Assembly (NCBI GenBank): GCA_900753405.1
Contig: CAADYZ010000019.1
Location: 186,001 to 250,000, forward strand
From: Campylobacteraceae bacterium
GTDB taxonomy: Bacteria; Campylobacterota; Campylobacteria; Campylobacterales; Campylobacteraceae
Reading direction: 5' to 3'
Length of the DNA stretch: 64,000 nucleotides
A model generated the notes under the pieces. That model did no database searches. It saw only the letters and a list, made by a program, of their open reading frames with translations, and was not told the origin of the DNA. Positions 52,012-60,348 of the stretch are shown in pieces (within the stretch, counting starts at the first letter, position 1; each line of letters begins with the position of its first letter). The translations under genes and the position numbers were made by a program.

Positions 52012-52051
52012 TCAAATTCGGTTTTGACAAATTTGCAAAAACCGAATTTGA
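52012..52051. repeat. Inverted pair of the dispersed repeat after R-M module 2
   Basis: TCAAATTCGGTTTTGAC (52012-52028) then GCAAAAACCGAATTTGA (52035-52051), a hairpin between convergent genes. The first arm is also the right-hand 26-bp direct repeat. Confidence 0.9.
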
Positions 52052-52065
52052 GCTAGTTTTTGGCG

Positions 52066-53034
52066 TTAAGCCTTTGGTTTTTTAGGTTTGTCATCCTTTT
52101 TGACAGCTGGTTTTTTCGCCGCATTCGCCTCTTTTGTCTTTTTCGCCTCTTTTGGCGGCTTGGTCGCGCTTTTTGCGGTTGGTTTTTTCGCGGTGCGTTT
52201 TGTCGCTTTCACCTCGCTTGTCTCACTTTCACCTTTTGCGGCTTTCACCGCACTCTTCGCCTCGTTTGGCGAAGTTTTTGCCCCTTTTTTGGTCGCTTCG
52301 TTTGCCGCATTCTTGGCTTTTGGCTTTTTGCTCTCGACCTTTTTGACCGCCTCTTTCACCTGTTTTTGAGCATTTTGCAAAGCACTAATTAACTTTTTAT
52401 CCTCTTTTTCGTTGTGTTGCGCAAACTCGATCGCCCGCTTCATCATCTCAAAGCGCGACTCACGCTTTTTGACCGCCTCCTTCTTCTTCTCCTCAACCTC
52501 CGCACCAGTTTTTAGCACCTCAGCGCGCTCAAAACCAAAGCGTTTGTTGCGCTCAGCACGCTTCTCTTCCTCTTTGTTTGCGTTGGCTTGGAGCTGGTCG
52601 ATGAGCGGATTATCCTTGTTTGCGGCAAGAAATTTCTTCCTACTTCGCTCGACATCTTGGCGCAGCAAAATGTCCTTGTAAGTCGCTTGCGAGATAAAGA
52701 TGATCGCCCCATCCACACGAATTTGCGCGATCGCACCAAGTGGAATTTTCACATGCGCTGGAAAGTTTTGCGCCCCAAAACCAGCATTAAAGGTGAAAAA
52801 GCCCTCACTCACGCCAGCAGTCGTTAGTGTGTAGTTTGCGATCGTAAAAAAGAGGTAAGATCCAGTGTAGGTTCGGGTGATCTCCTCAGGCAACTCGGGG
52901 TCAAATTCGATAAACTCAGTCATCGCATAGACATCAAAGCGGTATTGAAATCGCAAAAGATATTCAAGCATCTCCCTTACATGGATCTGCATCAAGTCGC
53001 TAAAATCCCGATCGGTCTTCATTTTGCTAAGCAT
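52066..53034 (-). CDS. Conserved protein, SspB-like N-terminus with histone-H1-like tail
   Basis: 322-aa protein in two parts. Residues 1-130 form a globular domain (SDLMQIHVREMLEYLLRF; GVSEGFFTFNAGFGAQNFPAHVKIPLGAIAQIRVDGAIIFIS) whose strands recall the ClpXP adaptor SspB, a weak resemblance. Residues 130-200 are charged helix. Residues 200-322 are Lys/Ala/Thr/Pro-rich (KKVESKKPKAK, TKRTAKKPTAKS, KKPAVKKDDKPKK), like histone H1 or an RNA/DNA-binding tail. ATG at 53034 is supported by AAAGGAGAG; an earlier start at 53055 is open. No signal peptide. Function unknown. Confidence 0.7.
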   Translation of the reverse strand: MLSKMKTDRDFSDLMQIHVREMLEYLLRFQYRFDVYAMTEFIEFDPELPEEITRTYTGSYLFFTIANYTLTTAGVSEGFFTFNAGFGAQNFPAHVKIPLGAIAQIRVDGAIIFISQATYKDILLRQDVERSRKKFLAANKDNPLIDQLQANANKEEEKRAERNKRFGFERAEVLKTGAEVEEKKKEAVKKRESRFEMMKRAIEFAQHNEKEDKKLISALQNAQKQVKEAVKKVESKKPKAKNAANEATKKGAKTSPNEAKSAVKAAKGESETSEVKATKRTAKKPTAKSATKPPKEAKKTKEANAAKKPAVKKDDKPKKPKA

Positions 53035-53067
53035 TTTCTCTCCTTTAATTGTCAAATTCGAATTTGG

Positions 53068-54786
53068 TTATCTTAATTTTCTAAACTCTTCAACAAGCGA
53101 AGCGACATAATCAAGTCCAATCTGCCAAAACTCGCTTGAATTTAGGTCAAAGCCAAATTTCGCCACCAACTCCTGCGGACTCCTGCTTCCGCCAGCCGAC
53201 AAAAACTCCACATAGAGACTAATAAAGTCCCTAAATTGACCATTTTTATACAACCCGAAGAGGGCTAAAACAAGCAGCTGCGCGTAAGAGTAGGCGTAGC
53301 AGTAAAATGGCGTGTGGATGAAGTGCGGGATGTAGCTGTAACAAATTTTGTAATTTGGCGTTAGCGTCAAACTCCCCTCAAACATCTTCTTGCTGTGTTT
53401 TAGCCAAATTTCACCCAACTCCTCGCTGCTTAGCTCCCCTTCGCGCGCGTGAATCTCCCTCTCAAAAGTGGTGAAGTTGATCTGCCTAAAAAGTGTCGCA
53501 AAAATGTCTTCAATCTTCCCACCAAGAAGTGCTTGACGCTCCTTTTTCTCCGCCGTTTTGTTAAAAATGTAGTCAAAAGTCAGCATCTCACAAAAAACAC
53601 TCGCCGTCTCAGCCGTCACAAGCGGCGTGTGGCTGTTGAAATACCCAACGCTGTAAGCGAGCTTTTGGTGGATGGCGTGTCCTAACTCGTGGGCGAGCGT
53701 GAAGATGTCGCGGCGGTTGTTGGTGAAATTTAGCAGCACAAAAGGGTGAGCTGAGCTAACAGCTGAGTGGCTAAACGCCCCGCCCTGCTTATTTTGCTTT
53801 GGCATAGCGTCTATCCACCCGCCGTCAAACGCCTCGCGCGCAAGGCTTTCAAAAGTCGGACTAAACCTGCCAAACGCCTCCAAAACAATCCCCTTTGCTT
53901 CCTCAAAGCTAAACTCCTCGCCGCTTGCCTCAAACGGGGCGTAGCGGTCGTAGTCAAAAAGCTCTTCTACGCCTAAAATCTCGCGTTTTAAAGCGTAATA
54001 CTCTTTTGAGATGTCAAACCGCTCTTCAACCGCACCAATCAACGCATCCACACTGCTTTTGCTGATCTGGTTTGAGATGTGGCGGCTACTCTCAGGCGTT
54101 TCATAACCGCGTAATTCGCACGAATTTTTAAGGTCGCGGCGGATCATATTAAAAATAAAAGTTAGAAGGTGTGAGTGTTGCGTCAGCGTCTTGCTAAGCG
54201 ACTCGGACGCCTCTTTTCGCACCTTGCTTTGTGGGTGGTGAAGCTTAGCAAGCAGCTCCTCTTCACCCAAAAGTTTGCCGTCAAATTCGAATTTAGCACT
54301 ACTTAGCGTCTCGTCAAAAAGCCGTGACCAGCTGTTTTTGCCGACATTTCCAACCTTAACAAGCACGCTTTCAACCTCTTGCGAGAGCGTGTAGGGCTTT
54401 TGTTTGGCTAGGTTTTGCAAAAAGTAGCAAAAACGCTCGTCTGCATTCGTAAATTCCGCCCTTTTTTCCTCGCCAAGCTTAGTAAATTCGATGGCAAAAA
54501 ACAGAAGTTGCTGGCTGATGTCGTTTGCAAGCTCCTCAAATTTTGCTAAAAATGCCCCGCGAGTCGTGTCAAGCGAAAAGCTCAGCCCTGCGTAACTCTC
54601 AACCCTTGCAAGCCACTCTTCTAGCCGTTCAAGCTCCCTTAACGCCGCCACAAACTCCGCTGCACTCAGCCCTTCGAGCCTGCCTGCAAACGCGGTGTTA
54701 AACGCCTCGGCTTCTGCCAAAAGCTGCTGCGCGCTCTGCTCACACGCCGCCTCACTCTCAAACAAAACTTTCAAATCCCACTGCAT
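53068..54786 (-). CDS. pepF: Oligoendopeptidase F (M3B)
   Basis: Cytoplasmic zinc metallopeptidase that degrades oligopeptides. HExxH motif in TLAHELGHAIHQK (about residue 365) with the third ligand Glu in ETASVFCEML about 25 residues on, both as in M3B. 572 aa. ATG at 54786 chosen for GGAGAAT upstream; an earlier open start at 54825 lies within psd. Last gene of the ddl-psd-pepF run. Confidence 0.93.
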   Translation of the reverse strand: MQWDLKVLFESEAACEQSAQQLLAEAEAFNTAFAGRLEGLSAAEFVAALRELERLEEWLARVESYAGLSFSLDTTRGAFLAKFEELANDISQQLLFFAIEFTKLGEEKRAEFTNADERFCYFLQNLAKQKPYTLSQEVESVLVKVGNVGKNSWSRLFDETLSSAKFEFDGKLLGEEELLAKLHHPQSKVRKEASESLSKTLTQHSHLLTFIFNMIRRDLKNSCELRGYETPESSRHISNQISKSSVDALIGAVEERFDISKEYYALKREILGVEELFDYDRYAPFEASGEEFSFEEAKGIVLEAFGRFSPTFESLAREAFDGGWIDAMPKQNKQGGAFSHSAVSSAHPFVLLNFTNNRRDIFTLAHELGHAIHQKLAYSVGYFNSHTPLVTAETASVFCEMLTFDYIFNKTAEKKERQALLGGKIEDIFATLFRQINFTTFEREIHAREGELSSEELGEIWLKHSKKMFEGSLTLTPNYKICYSYIPHFIHTPFYCYAYSYAQLLVLALFGLYKNGQFRDFISLYVEFLSAGGSRSPQELVAKFGFDLNSSEFWQIGLDYVASLVEEFRKLR

Positions 54787-54796
54787 ATTCTCTCCG

Positions 54797-55621
54797 TTAG
54801 TTAAATTGCGCAAATTCTTCGCCAAATCTCACCTTGCCCTCTTGCTTGCAAAGCGTTAGCATACCGCTTGGCGCGATCAGCACAATTGTCGAGCCAAGCT
54901 CGAAGTTGCCGATGTGCGCTCCTTTTTGCAACCGCAAATCCTCATACTCAAAGCGCGCATTTTGTCCGCCTGCGTTTGTCTTCAAGCGCGGCTCAAAGTC
55001 AAAACACATCCTGCCGACATTTGTCGCCCCGACAAACACGAGGTAGAAAAACTCGCCTTTTTTGTCTGATTTTGCTGGGCGGCACTTTAAAACCACGCGC
55101 TCATTTTGCGTGTAAAGACTTGCGACCTTGCCAAGCCACTTTGGCGCAACGCTGTAAAGCTTGCCGCAAATGTAAGTAAGCGAGCAAACTTCGAGGTCGC
55201 ACGGTGCGTGGTAGTGGTGGTAGTCGCTTGGGCTGAGGTAGATGTTGCTAAAATCAAATTTGATTTTAGCATCGCTTTGTGCGCGCAAATCCTCATACGC
55301 CCGCCCCAAAAGCTCGTCTATGGCGTATTCTCGCCCTTTGATGCTAAACGCTTTAAGCCCTTCGCTGCTGCCGCTGCTTAAAATTCGTCCGTCACACGGC
55401 GAGACGAACTCTGCGGCGGCTAGTTTGTTTTGCAAAACCTCAGCCCTAAAACGGCGTGTAAAAAGCTTGTTTAAAGTCGGGTAGTCCTTTGCGTTTTGTC
55501 CTTCAAACTCGCTCAGATCGATCCCAAAATGCCGCACATACCAGCTGTTGATACTGCTTTGAAACGGCAGACGCAAGTTTGCCACGCAGCCAAACAGACG
55601 AGAAAAAAAGTTGTAAAACAC
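54797..55621 (-). CDS. psd: Phosphatidylserine decarboxylase proenzyme
   Basis: Inner-membrane enzyme that makes phosphatidylethanolamine. Conserved SPCDGRILSSG (about residue 80), YHHYHAPCD (about 145) and the self-cleavage LGST site (FELGSTIVL, about 251), where Ser becomes the pyruvoyl group. About 274 aa. I place the start at the GTG at 55621 with GGAGAG upstream; the longer open frame to 55660 begins with a translated repeat (SKPNLNSKWR) and is probably not real. A perfect 24-bp palindrome (55247-55270) lies in frame. Confidence 0.94.
   Translation of the reverse strand: MFYNFFSRLFGCVANLRLPFQSSINSWYVRHFGIDLSEFEGQNAKDYPTLNKLFTRRFRAEVLQNKLAAAEFVSPCDGRILSSGSSEGLKAFSIKGREYAIDELLGRAYEDLRAQSDAKIKFDFSNIYLSPSDYHHYHAPCDLEVCSLTYICGKLYSVAPKWLGKVASLYTQNERVVLKCRPAKSDKKGEFFYLVFVGATNVGRMCFDFEPRLKTNAGGQNARFEYEDLRLQKGAHIGNFELGSTIVLIAPSGMLTLCKQEGKVRFGEEFAQFN
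55247..55270. repeat. Perfect 24-bp palindrome inside psd
   Basis: GCTAAAATCAAA plus its exact reverse complement; read on the minus strand as AKIKFDFS. Confidence 0.9.
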
Positions 55622-55641
55622 GCTAACTCTCCACTTTGAAT

Positions 55642-55658
55642 TCAAATTTGGTTTTGAC
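55642..55658 (+). repeat. Dispersed repeat between ddl and psd
   Basis: TCAAATTTGGTTTTGAC, exact; on the minus strand it lies just before the psd ribosome-binding site. Confidence 0.9.
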
Positions 55659-55665
55659 AAATTCC

Positions 55666-56703
55666 TTACGCAAGCTTGCCCTTTGCGCGGGTGATTTGGT
55701 TGATGAAGTTATACTCTACGGCGATCTTGCCGCTCTTTGGCAGACTCTTTGCAAGGCTTTCAACCGCAGCAGTAAAGTCGCTAAAAAGGTAGTTCGCAAG
55801 GCTGCCCGGGTGCGGGTTGATCTCGTTGAGATAGACCTCCGAGTCGATCTCAAAAAAGTCGCACCTCACAAGCGCGCCCTCAAAACCGCCGCCCTTGTAA
55901 AGCGCGCTAAACGCCGCTTGAAGCTTTTGTTTCAACTCAGGCGAGATCTGCGCTTCACCGATTTGGCGTTGGGTAAAGCCGGTGTATTTTTGCTCAAAGT
56001 CCAAAAATTCCTTCTTCGCTGGCTCTTCGACAAACGAAAATTCCACTTGCTCGCCGCTTTTAAAGCCCGCTAAATTAAACTCTCTCACCCCTGCGACAAA
56101 CGGCTCGACCAAAACTTCGTTGTCAAACTCAAACGCCAAGTCAAGGGCGTAATCCACCTCCTCCTCGCTTCGAACCACGCTTACGCCGATGCTGCTGCCA
56201 AGTCTGGCTGGTTTGAGGATGTAAGGAAGCGGCAACGAGGGCTTTTGTCCGCGCGAAACCGCCTCGTAAGGAAGTGTTTTGACGCCGCATTTTTGCGCCA
56301 AAAGCTTCGTCAAAACCTTGTTAAAACTCATCACACTCGCCTCTAAACGCGCGCCGATGAACGGCACTTCGAAAAACTCAAAAAGCCCCGCAAGCTTGCC
56401 GTCCTCGCCGTCTGCGCCGTGGATGAGGTTGATGTAGCACTGCGCGTCTAGCATCTTTGAGCCAAAAAGCCCTCTGCTTTGCAAACCGCCGTTTGTGATG
56501 AAGAGTTTTTTGCAGCTTTTGTATTTGCCGCTACTGAAAAAATTCGCGCGCATATTCTGCGATTCGATGAGGTAAAACTCGCGATTTTTATCCACAAAAA
56601 CAAACGACAACTCGGCTTTTAGGGCAGATTTAAGCGCGATCGCACTTATGATGCTGATCTCGTGTTCAAAGCTCGCCCCTCCAAAAACAACTGCGTATCT
56701 CAT
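55666..56703 (-). CDS. ddl: D-alanine-D-alanine ligase
   Basis: Makes D-Ala-D-Ala for peptidoglycan. ATP-grasp enzyme: FGGASFEHEISIISA (residues 8-22), HGADGEDGKLAGLFE (about 94), the loop LKPARLGSSIGVSVV (about 166) and the metal ligands EVYLNEINPHPGSL (about 310). 345 aa. Followed by psd after the repeat. Confidence 0.95.
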   Translation of the reverse strand: MRYAVVFGGASFEHEISIISAIALKSALKAELSFVFVDKNREFYLIESQNMRANFFSSGKYKSCKKLFITNGGLQSRGLFGSKMLDAQCYINLIHGADGEDGKLAGLFEFFEVPFIGARLEASVMSFNKVLTKLLAQKCGVKTLPYEAVSRGQKPSLPLPYILKPARLGSSIGVSVVRSEEEVDYALDLAFEFDNEVLVEPFVAGVREFNLAGFKSGEQVEFSFVEEPAKKEFLDFEQKYTGFTQRQIGEAQISPELKQKLQAAFSALYKGGGFEGALVRCDFFEIDSEVYLNEINPHPGSLANYLFSDFTAAVESLAKSLPKSGKIAVEYNFINQITRAKGKLA

Positions 56704-56712
56704 AACTTCCTT

Positions 56713-56729
56713 TCAAATTTGGTTTTGAC
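56713..56729 (+). repeat. Dispersed repeat directly after the clpA stop
   Basis: TCAAATTTGGTTTTGAC, ending at the base next to the clpA TGA; on the minus strand it reads GTCAAAACC... after the stop, the reverse of the usual orientation. Confidence 0.9.
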
Positions 56730-58901
56730 TCAACTAAATTTCAAAACAAACTCACCATTTTTAAAACTCACTAAAACCTGCTTTTTCACCTCGCCAGAGA
56801 GCATTTTTGGGGCGATTTTGGTAAAGATGTGGCGTTTGATGACGCGGTGGATGTTGCGTCCGCCAAACTCGCTGCTTTTGCCTAAACGCAAAATCTCGCC
56901 AACTGCCGAGTCGTCAAGCTTTGCTTTTGGGCAAAGTTGCGTGGTGTAAGCGTGAGCGATCTGCTCTAACGCCTGTGTGCTAAGGGCATTGAAGTGGATG
57001 ACCGCATCAATCCTGTTGCGAAATTCTGGCGTAAAAAACTCTCTAATCGCCCTATCACTTCGCTCGTCAAGCACACTTTTTGCTCCAAGTGTCGCGCAGC
57101 TTAAAACTTGCAACGCCTTGCTTTTGCACTCGCCGCTGCTAGCCTTTGTGACAAGATTCTCCTTTGCCTCGCCCTGCCTTGCTTGTGGCGTAAAGCCAAG
57201 TTGTAACGCACCGCTGCTGCCAAGGTTTGAGGTCATTAGGATGATCGTCTCTTTAAAGTCGCACTTCGTCCCGCCGCCGTCAGTCAAAGTCGCATTGTCA
57301 AAAATCTGCAAAAAAAGATTGACTAGCTCAGAATTTGCCTTTTCGATCTCGTCAAAAAGCAGCACACTTCGCGGGTTTTGCTTAACTGCATTTGTCAGCA
57401 CACCGCCACTCTCAAAGCCGATGTAACCCGGCGGCGAGCCGATAAACCGCCCAAGCATATGCCGCTCCATATACTCACTCATATCAAACCGCTCAAAATG
57501 CATATCAAGCGCCTTCGCAAGCTGGATGCAAAACTCCGTTTTACCAACGCCGCTTTTACCAGCAAGCAAGAAAACGCCACGCGGACGGCGCGACTCGCTA
57601 AGCCCAGCAGCCGAGCAAAGCAGCAACTCACTCACCTCATCCACCGCCGCGTCTTGTCCGAAAATGTGCTTTTTCAAATTTGATTTTAGCGCTAGATAAA
57701 GCTCGCTGTTTTGTGCGGTTAATGGCTTTTGAGTCGCAAGGCTTGCCGCCTTTTTGGCGTAAGCCTCTACAAACTCAGGTGTGAATTTTTGCGCCGAGTC
57801 GAGGCAAAAGGCGCTGTAAGCGTGGGTAAGAAGTTTCAACGCCGCGTGAGGCAGGGCTGAATTTGCAAAATGCTCTTTAGCCGCCGTGACTGCTGCTTTG
57901 CAAACGCCCTCCTTAAAACTCACGCCAAAACGCCGCTTAAAACGACTCTGCGCGCAAAGCAAAACCTGCACGCTCTCCTCTTGCGTCATCTCCGCAAGCG
58001 TGATCTGCGCGGCGTGGTTTAAAAGCCACTTGTCTTTGCTGATGTATGCAAACTCTTCAAAACTTACGCAAAACACAAAGCGGATCGCTGCGTTTATCGC
58101 ATAAAGCCGCACAACCGACATCGCATCAAACGCGTCAAATTCGCTTCTGCTCGCAAGCAGCCCCGCGTCTTTGATGTATAAAATCACATTTTTTTGCTGT
58201 GCAAACGAGGCTAAAATCCCCTCCAAACGCTCCTCGAAGTCGCCTTTGTATTTGCAATGTGCTAAAATCGGTGCTAACCAAACTTGCACCACGCGAAACT
58301 CGCTTGCCACCTCGCCTCTGCCCTCGTTAGCGGCGGCTGGTTGAGCGAGAATTTGCCTTAACAACTCGCTCGCAAAAGCGTCCTTGCCAACGCCTCTTTT
58401 GCCGACTACGATCAAGCTGTTGCACTGCGCAGCGTTTAGCACCTCCAAGCCGCCTTTTAGCTCCTCGCTCCGCCCAAAAAACGGCTCAAATTCGGTTTTG
58501 ACATCAAGGTCGATGAAGTAATCTTCTGCCTTAAACTCAAAGTTGTTTGCACCAAAAATCGCGTAAAAATTCAGCGTTTGCGCATTTTGCAACACAAACT
58601 CGAAAAAGTCATCCAACCCAAAAAGCCCGCTCTCTTGCGCGCGCTCTAAAAGCTCGCTTGTCAGCTCAGACGGACGCGGCGGCTCGCCCTCTTGCGCACG
58701 CGGCAAAACCATAAACAACCGCAGCAAATTCCTGCGCGCGAGGATGTTTCCTTCGATGTCAAACGCGTCTAGCTTGTCGCAAAATTCCGCGTCACCTAAA
58801 AGCTCAAACAAAATGTGCTCGATATAAATTTTTGCGTGCCCCTCCTCTTTTGCGCGCAAAAGAGCAGACTCGTACGCCAAATTCATCTTCAAATCAAACA
58901 T
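56730..58901 (-). CDS. clpA: ClpA unfoldase with a degenerate first ATPase module
   Basis: AAA+ unfoldase of ClpAP. N-domain (about residues 1-140), D1, then an intact D2 with LLAGKSGVGKTEFCIQLAKAL (about 445) and SVLLFDEIEKANSELVNLF. In D1 Walker A reads GKRGVGKDA (Thr replaced by Asp, about residue 172), the Walker B DE is replaced by ILYIKDAGLL and no Arg finger is visible, so D1 is probably not hydrolytic. 723 aa. No clpS is adjacent, unlike C. jejuni, where clpS lies between the thioredoxin and clpA. Two in-frame repeats (57674, 58486). The start is uncertain: ATG 58901 or the fifth codon downstream. Confidence 0.9.
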   Translation of the reverse strand: MFDLKMNLAYESALLRAKEEGHAKIYIEHILFELLGDAEFCDKLDAFDIEGNILARRNLLRLFMVLPRAQEGEPPRPSELTSELLERAQESGLFGLDDFFEFVLQNAQTLNFYAIFGANNFEFKAEDYFIDLDVKTEFEPFFGRSEELKGGLEVLNAAQCNSLIVVGKRGVGKDAFASELLRQILAQPAAANEGRGEVASEFRVVQVWLAPILAHCKYKGDFEERLEGILASFAQQKNVILYIKDAGLLASRSEFDAFDAMSVVRLYAINAAIRFVFCVSFEEFAYISKDKWLLNHAAQITLAEMTQEESVQVLLCAQSRFKRRFGVSFKEGVCKAAVTAAKEHFANSALPHAALKLLTHAYSAFCLDSAQKFTPEFVEAYAKKAASLATQKPLTAQNSELYLALKSNLKKHIFGQDAAVDEVSELLLCSAAGLSESRRPRGVFLLAGKSGVGKTEFCIQLAKALDMHFERFDMSEYMERHMLGRFIGSPPGYIGFESGGVLTNAVKQNPRSVLLFDEIEKANSELVNLFLQIFDNATLTDGGGTKCDFKETIILMTSNLGSSGALQLGFTPQARQGEAKENLVTKASSGECKSKALQVLSCATLGAKSVLDERSDRAIREFFTPEFRNRIDAVIHFNALSTQALEQIAHAYTTQLCPKAKLDDSAVGEILRLGKSSEFGGRNIHRVIKRHIFTKIAPKMLSGEVKKQVLVSFKNGEFVLKFS
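57674..57690 (+). repeat. In-frame dispersed-repeat variant in clpA
   Basis: TCAAATTTGATTTTAGC, read on the minus strand as ALKSNLK near the D1-D2 junction. Confidence 0.8.
58486..58502 (+). repeat. In-frame exact dispersed repeat in clpA
   Basis: TCAAATTCGGTTTTGAC, read on the minus strand as VKTEFE, between the N-domain and D1. Confidence 0.9.
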
Positions 58902-58918
58902 TAATCATCAATCCTTAT

Positions 58919-58935
58919 GTCAAAACCAAATTTGA
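58919..58935 (-). repeat. Dispersed repeat directly after the TlpA-like stop
   Basis: On the minus strand TCAAATTTGGTTTTGAC begins at the base after the TAG of the TlpA-like gene. Confidence 0.9.
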
Positions 58936-59538
58936 CTAAAATGAGATGTTTTTAAAGATTTGCCTAAAATCTTTCGCGATCATCTCCACGCTCACGCCGC
59001 CAAGCCAAAAGAGGTTTTTTTGTGTCGATTTTGGCTCTAAATTGTCCGTCAAAGGTTGGTAAATCCCCTCTTTTAGCACGACTTTAAAGGGAATTTGCAG
59101 GCTTTTTGTGTAGGAGATGTCGCGTAAAATTTGGCGGATGAGTCGCGTGTTTTGCGCAGAATTTGAGATGAAGTAATACCCGCCGTATTTTTTGATAAAA
59201 TTCTCCACGACATACTCGTTGCTAACCTCTTCAAAGGTGATTAAGCCGATGAGTTTAAACGCCTCTTGATTTGCATTCGCAAAGCCCATTAAATGCGGTG
59301 CTTCTTTTTGACAAGGCGGACAGAAAGTCGCAAAAATGTCAAACAAAATCCCGCGCTTCTCGCCTTCGATGACAAAGCCGTTTTCGACTCTGACAAGCGT
59401 GATGTTTTGCGTGTTTAAAACATCTTGCAAAACCAGCTTTTCACCGACTTGAAACGGCGTAAAACCACTGACGCTTTGCGGCTTGTCGCACGCGGTGAAA
59501 AACAACGCACACAGCAATACTAAAAAAAATTTTTTCAT
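58936..59538 (-). CDS. Thioredoxin-like lipoprotein (TlpA/ResA type)
   Basis: Periplasmic thiol-disulfide oxidoreductase anchored as a lipoprotein. Lipobox FFTAC (Cys about residue 18), then a thioredoxin fold with CxxC in ATFCPPCQKEAPHL (about 71-84). 200 aa. Matches the C. jejuni gene order thioredoxin-(clpS)-clpA (Cj1106 onward). Probably helps disulfide reduction for cytochrome c maturation; that role is inference. Confidence 0.85.
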   Translation of the reverse strand: MKKFFLVLLCALFFTACDKPQSVSGFTPFQVGEKLVLQDVLNTQNITLVRVENGFVIEGEKRGILFDIFATFCPPCQKEAPHLMGFANANQEAFKLIGLITFEEVSNEYVVENFIKKYGGYYFISNSAQNTRLIRQILRDISYTKSLQIPFKVVLKEGIYQPLTDNLEPKSTQKNLFWLGGVSVEMIAKDFRQIFKNISF

Positions 59539-59582
59539 AAACCCTCTTTAAACAGCCGCCGCTAAGTTGCGTTGGCGTCATT

Positions 59583-59606
59583 GTCAAAATCAAATTTGGT
59601 TTTGAC
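59583..59606. repeat. 24-bp repeat palindrome between tpiA and the TlpA-like gene
   Basis: GTCAAAATCAAA joined to TTTGGTTTTGAC, directly downstream of tpiA. Confidence 0.9.
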
Positions 59607-59610
59607 AACC

Positions 59611-60348
59611 TCAAACAAGCAGACTCAAAAACCCTTGTACCTCCCAACTCGCCGTGCCAACAAGCACACCCGAGCAATTTGCAACCTCTCTTAACTGCGC
59701 GACATTCTTCCCGCTTACGCTGCCGCCGTAAAGCAGTTTTGCGCGCGTTTTGCTAGCAAGAAAGTCAAGCGCTTCTGCCACCGCTTCTGGCGTTGCGCTC
59801 ACGCCTGAGCCGATCGCCCACACTGGCTCGTAAGCGATCGTCAAATTTTCATAACCAAGCTCGACTGCGTTTAGCTGCGCGTTTAAAACCTCTTGCGTTT
59901 TGCCCGCTTGCCTTTGCTCTAAACTCTCGCCAACACAATAGACAACCTTGTAGCCACGCGAGCGCGCAAACTCAAATTTCGCCCGCAAAAACTCCTCGCC
60001 CTCGCCCAAAATCGCCCGCCGCTCGCTATGCCCGATCATCACACACTCAACGCCCGCGCCCTCTAACTGCTGCGCGCCGATCTCGCCTGTGAAACTGCCG
60101 CATTGCGCTGGGTAGAAGTTTTGCGCCCCTTGCGTCAGCGGCAAAAACTTCGCCAACTCGTCAAATTCGCTTTTTGCAAGAAGTGCGGTAAAAGGCGGAA
60201 AAAACGCCACCTCAGACGCCTTTAACTGCGTGCCTTGCTTTAACGCCGCAGCCAAAAGAGAGCGCAGCTCGCTGAGATATTTTCTAAAACTCTCGCGCGT
60301 GTGGTTGCACTTAAAATTCGCCGCGACTACGAACTGCTTACTCATCAC
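59611..60348 (-). CDS. tpiA: Triosephosphate isomerase
   Basis: Interconverts DHAP and glyceraldehyde 3-phosphate. ANFKCN with the catalytic Lys (about residue 13), VMIGHSERR (about 98), the catalytic Glu in AYEPVWAIGSG (about 170) and YGGSVSG near the end. 245 aa. The start overlaps the pgk 3' end by 11 bp. Order gapA-pgk-tpiA as in C. jejuni. Confidence 0.96.
   Translation of the reverse strand: MMSKQFVVAANFKCNHTRESFRKYLSELRSLLAAALKQGTQLKASEVAFFPPFTALLAKSEFDELAKFLPLTQGAQNFYPAQCGSFTGEIGAQQLEGAGVECVMIGHSERRAILGEGEEFLRAKFEFARSRGYKVVYCVGESLEQRQAGKTQEVLNAQLNAVELGYENLTIAYEPVWAIGSGVSATPEAVAEALDFLASKTRAKLLYGGSVSGKNVAQLREVANCSGVLVGTASWEVQGFLSLLV

Noticed and set aside
14942..59606. 24-bp palindromes as ends of insertion sequences
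   Set aside because: No transposase gene or target-site duplication accompanies any copy.
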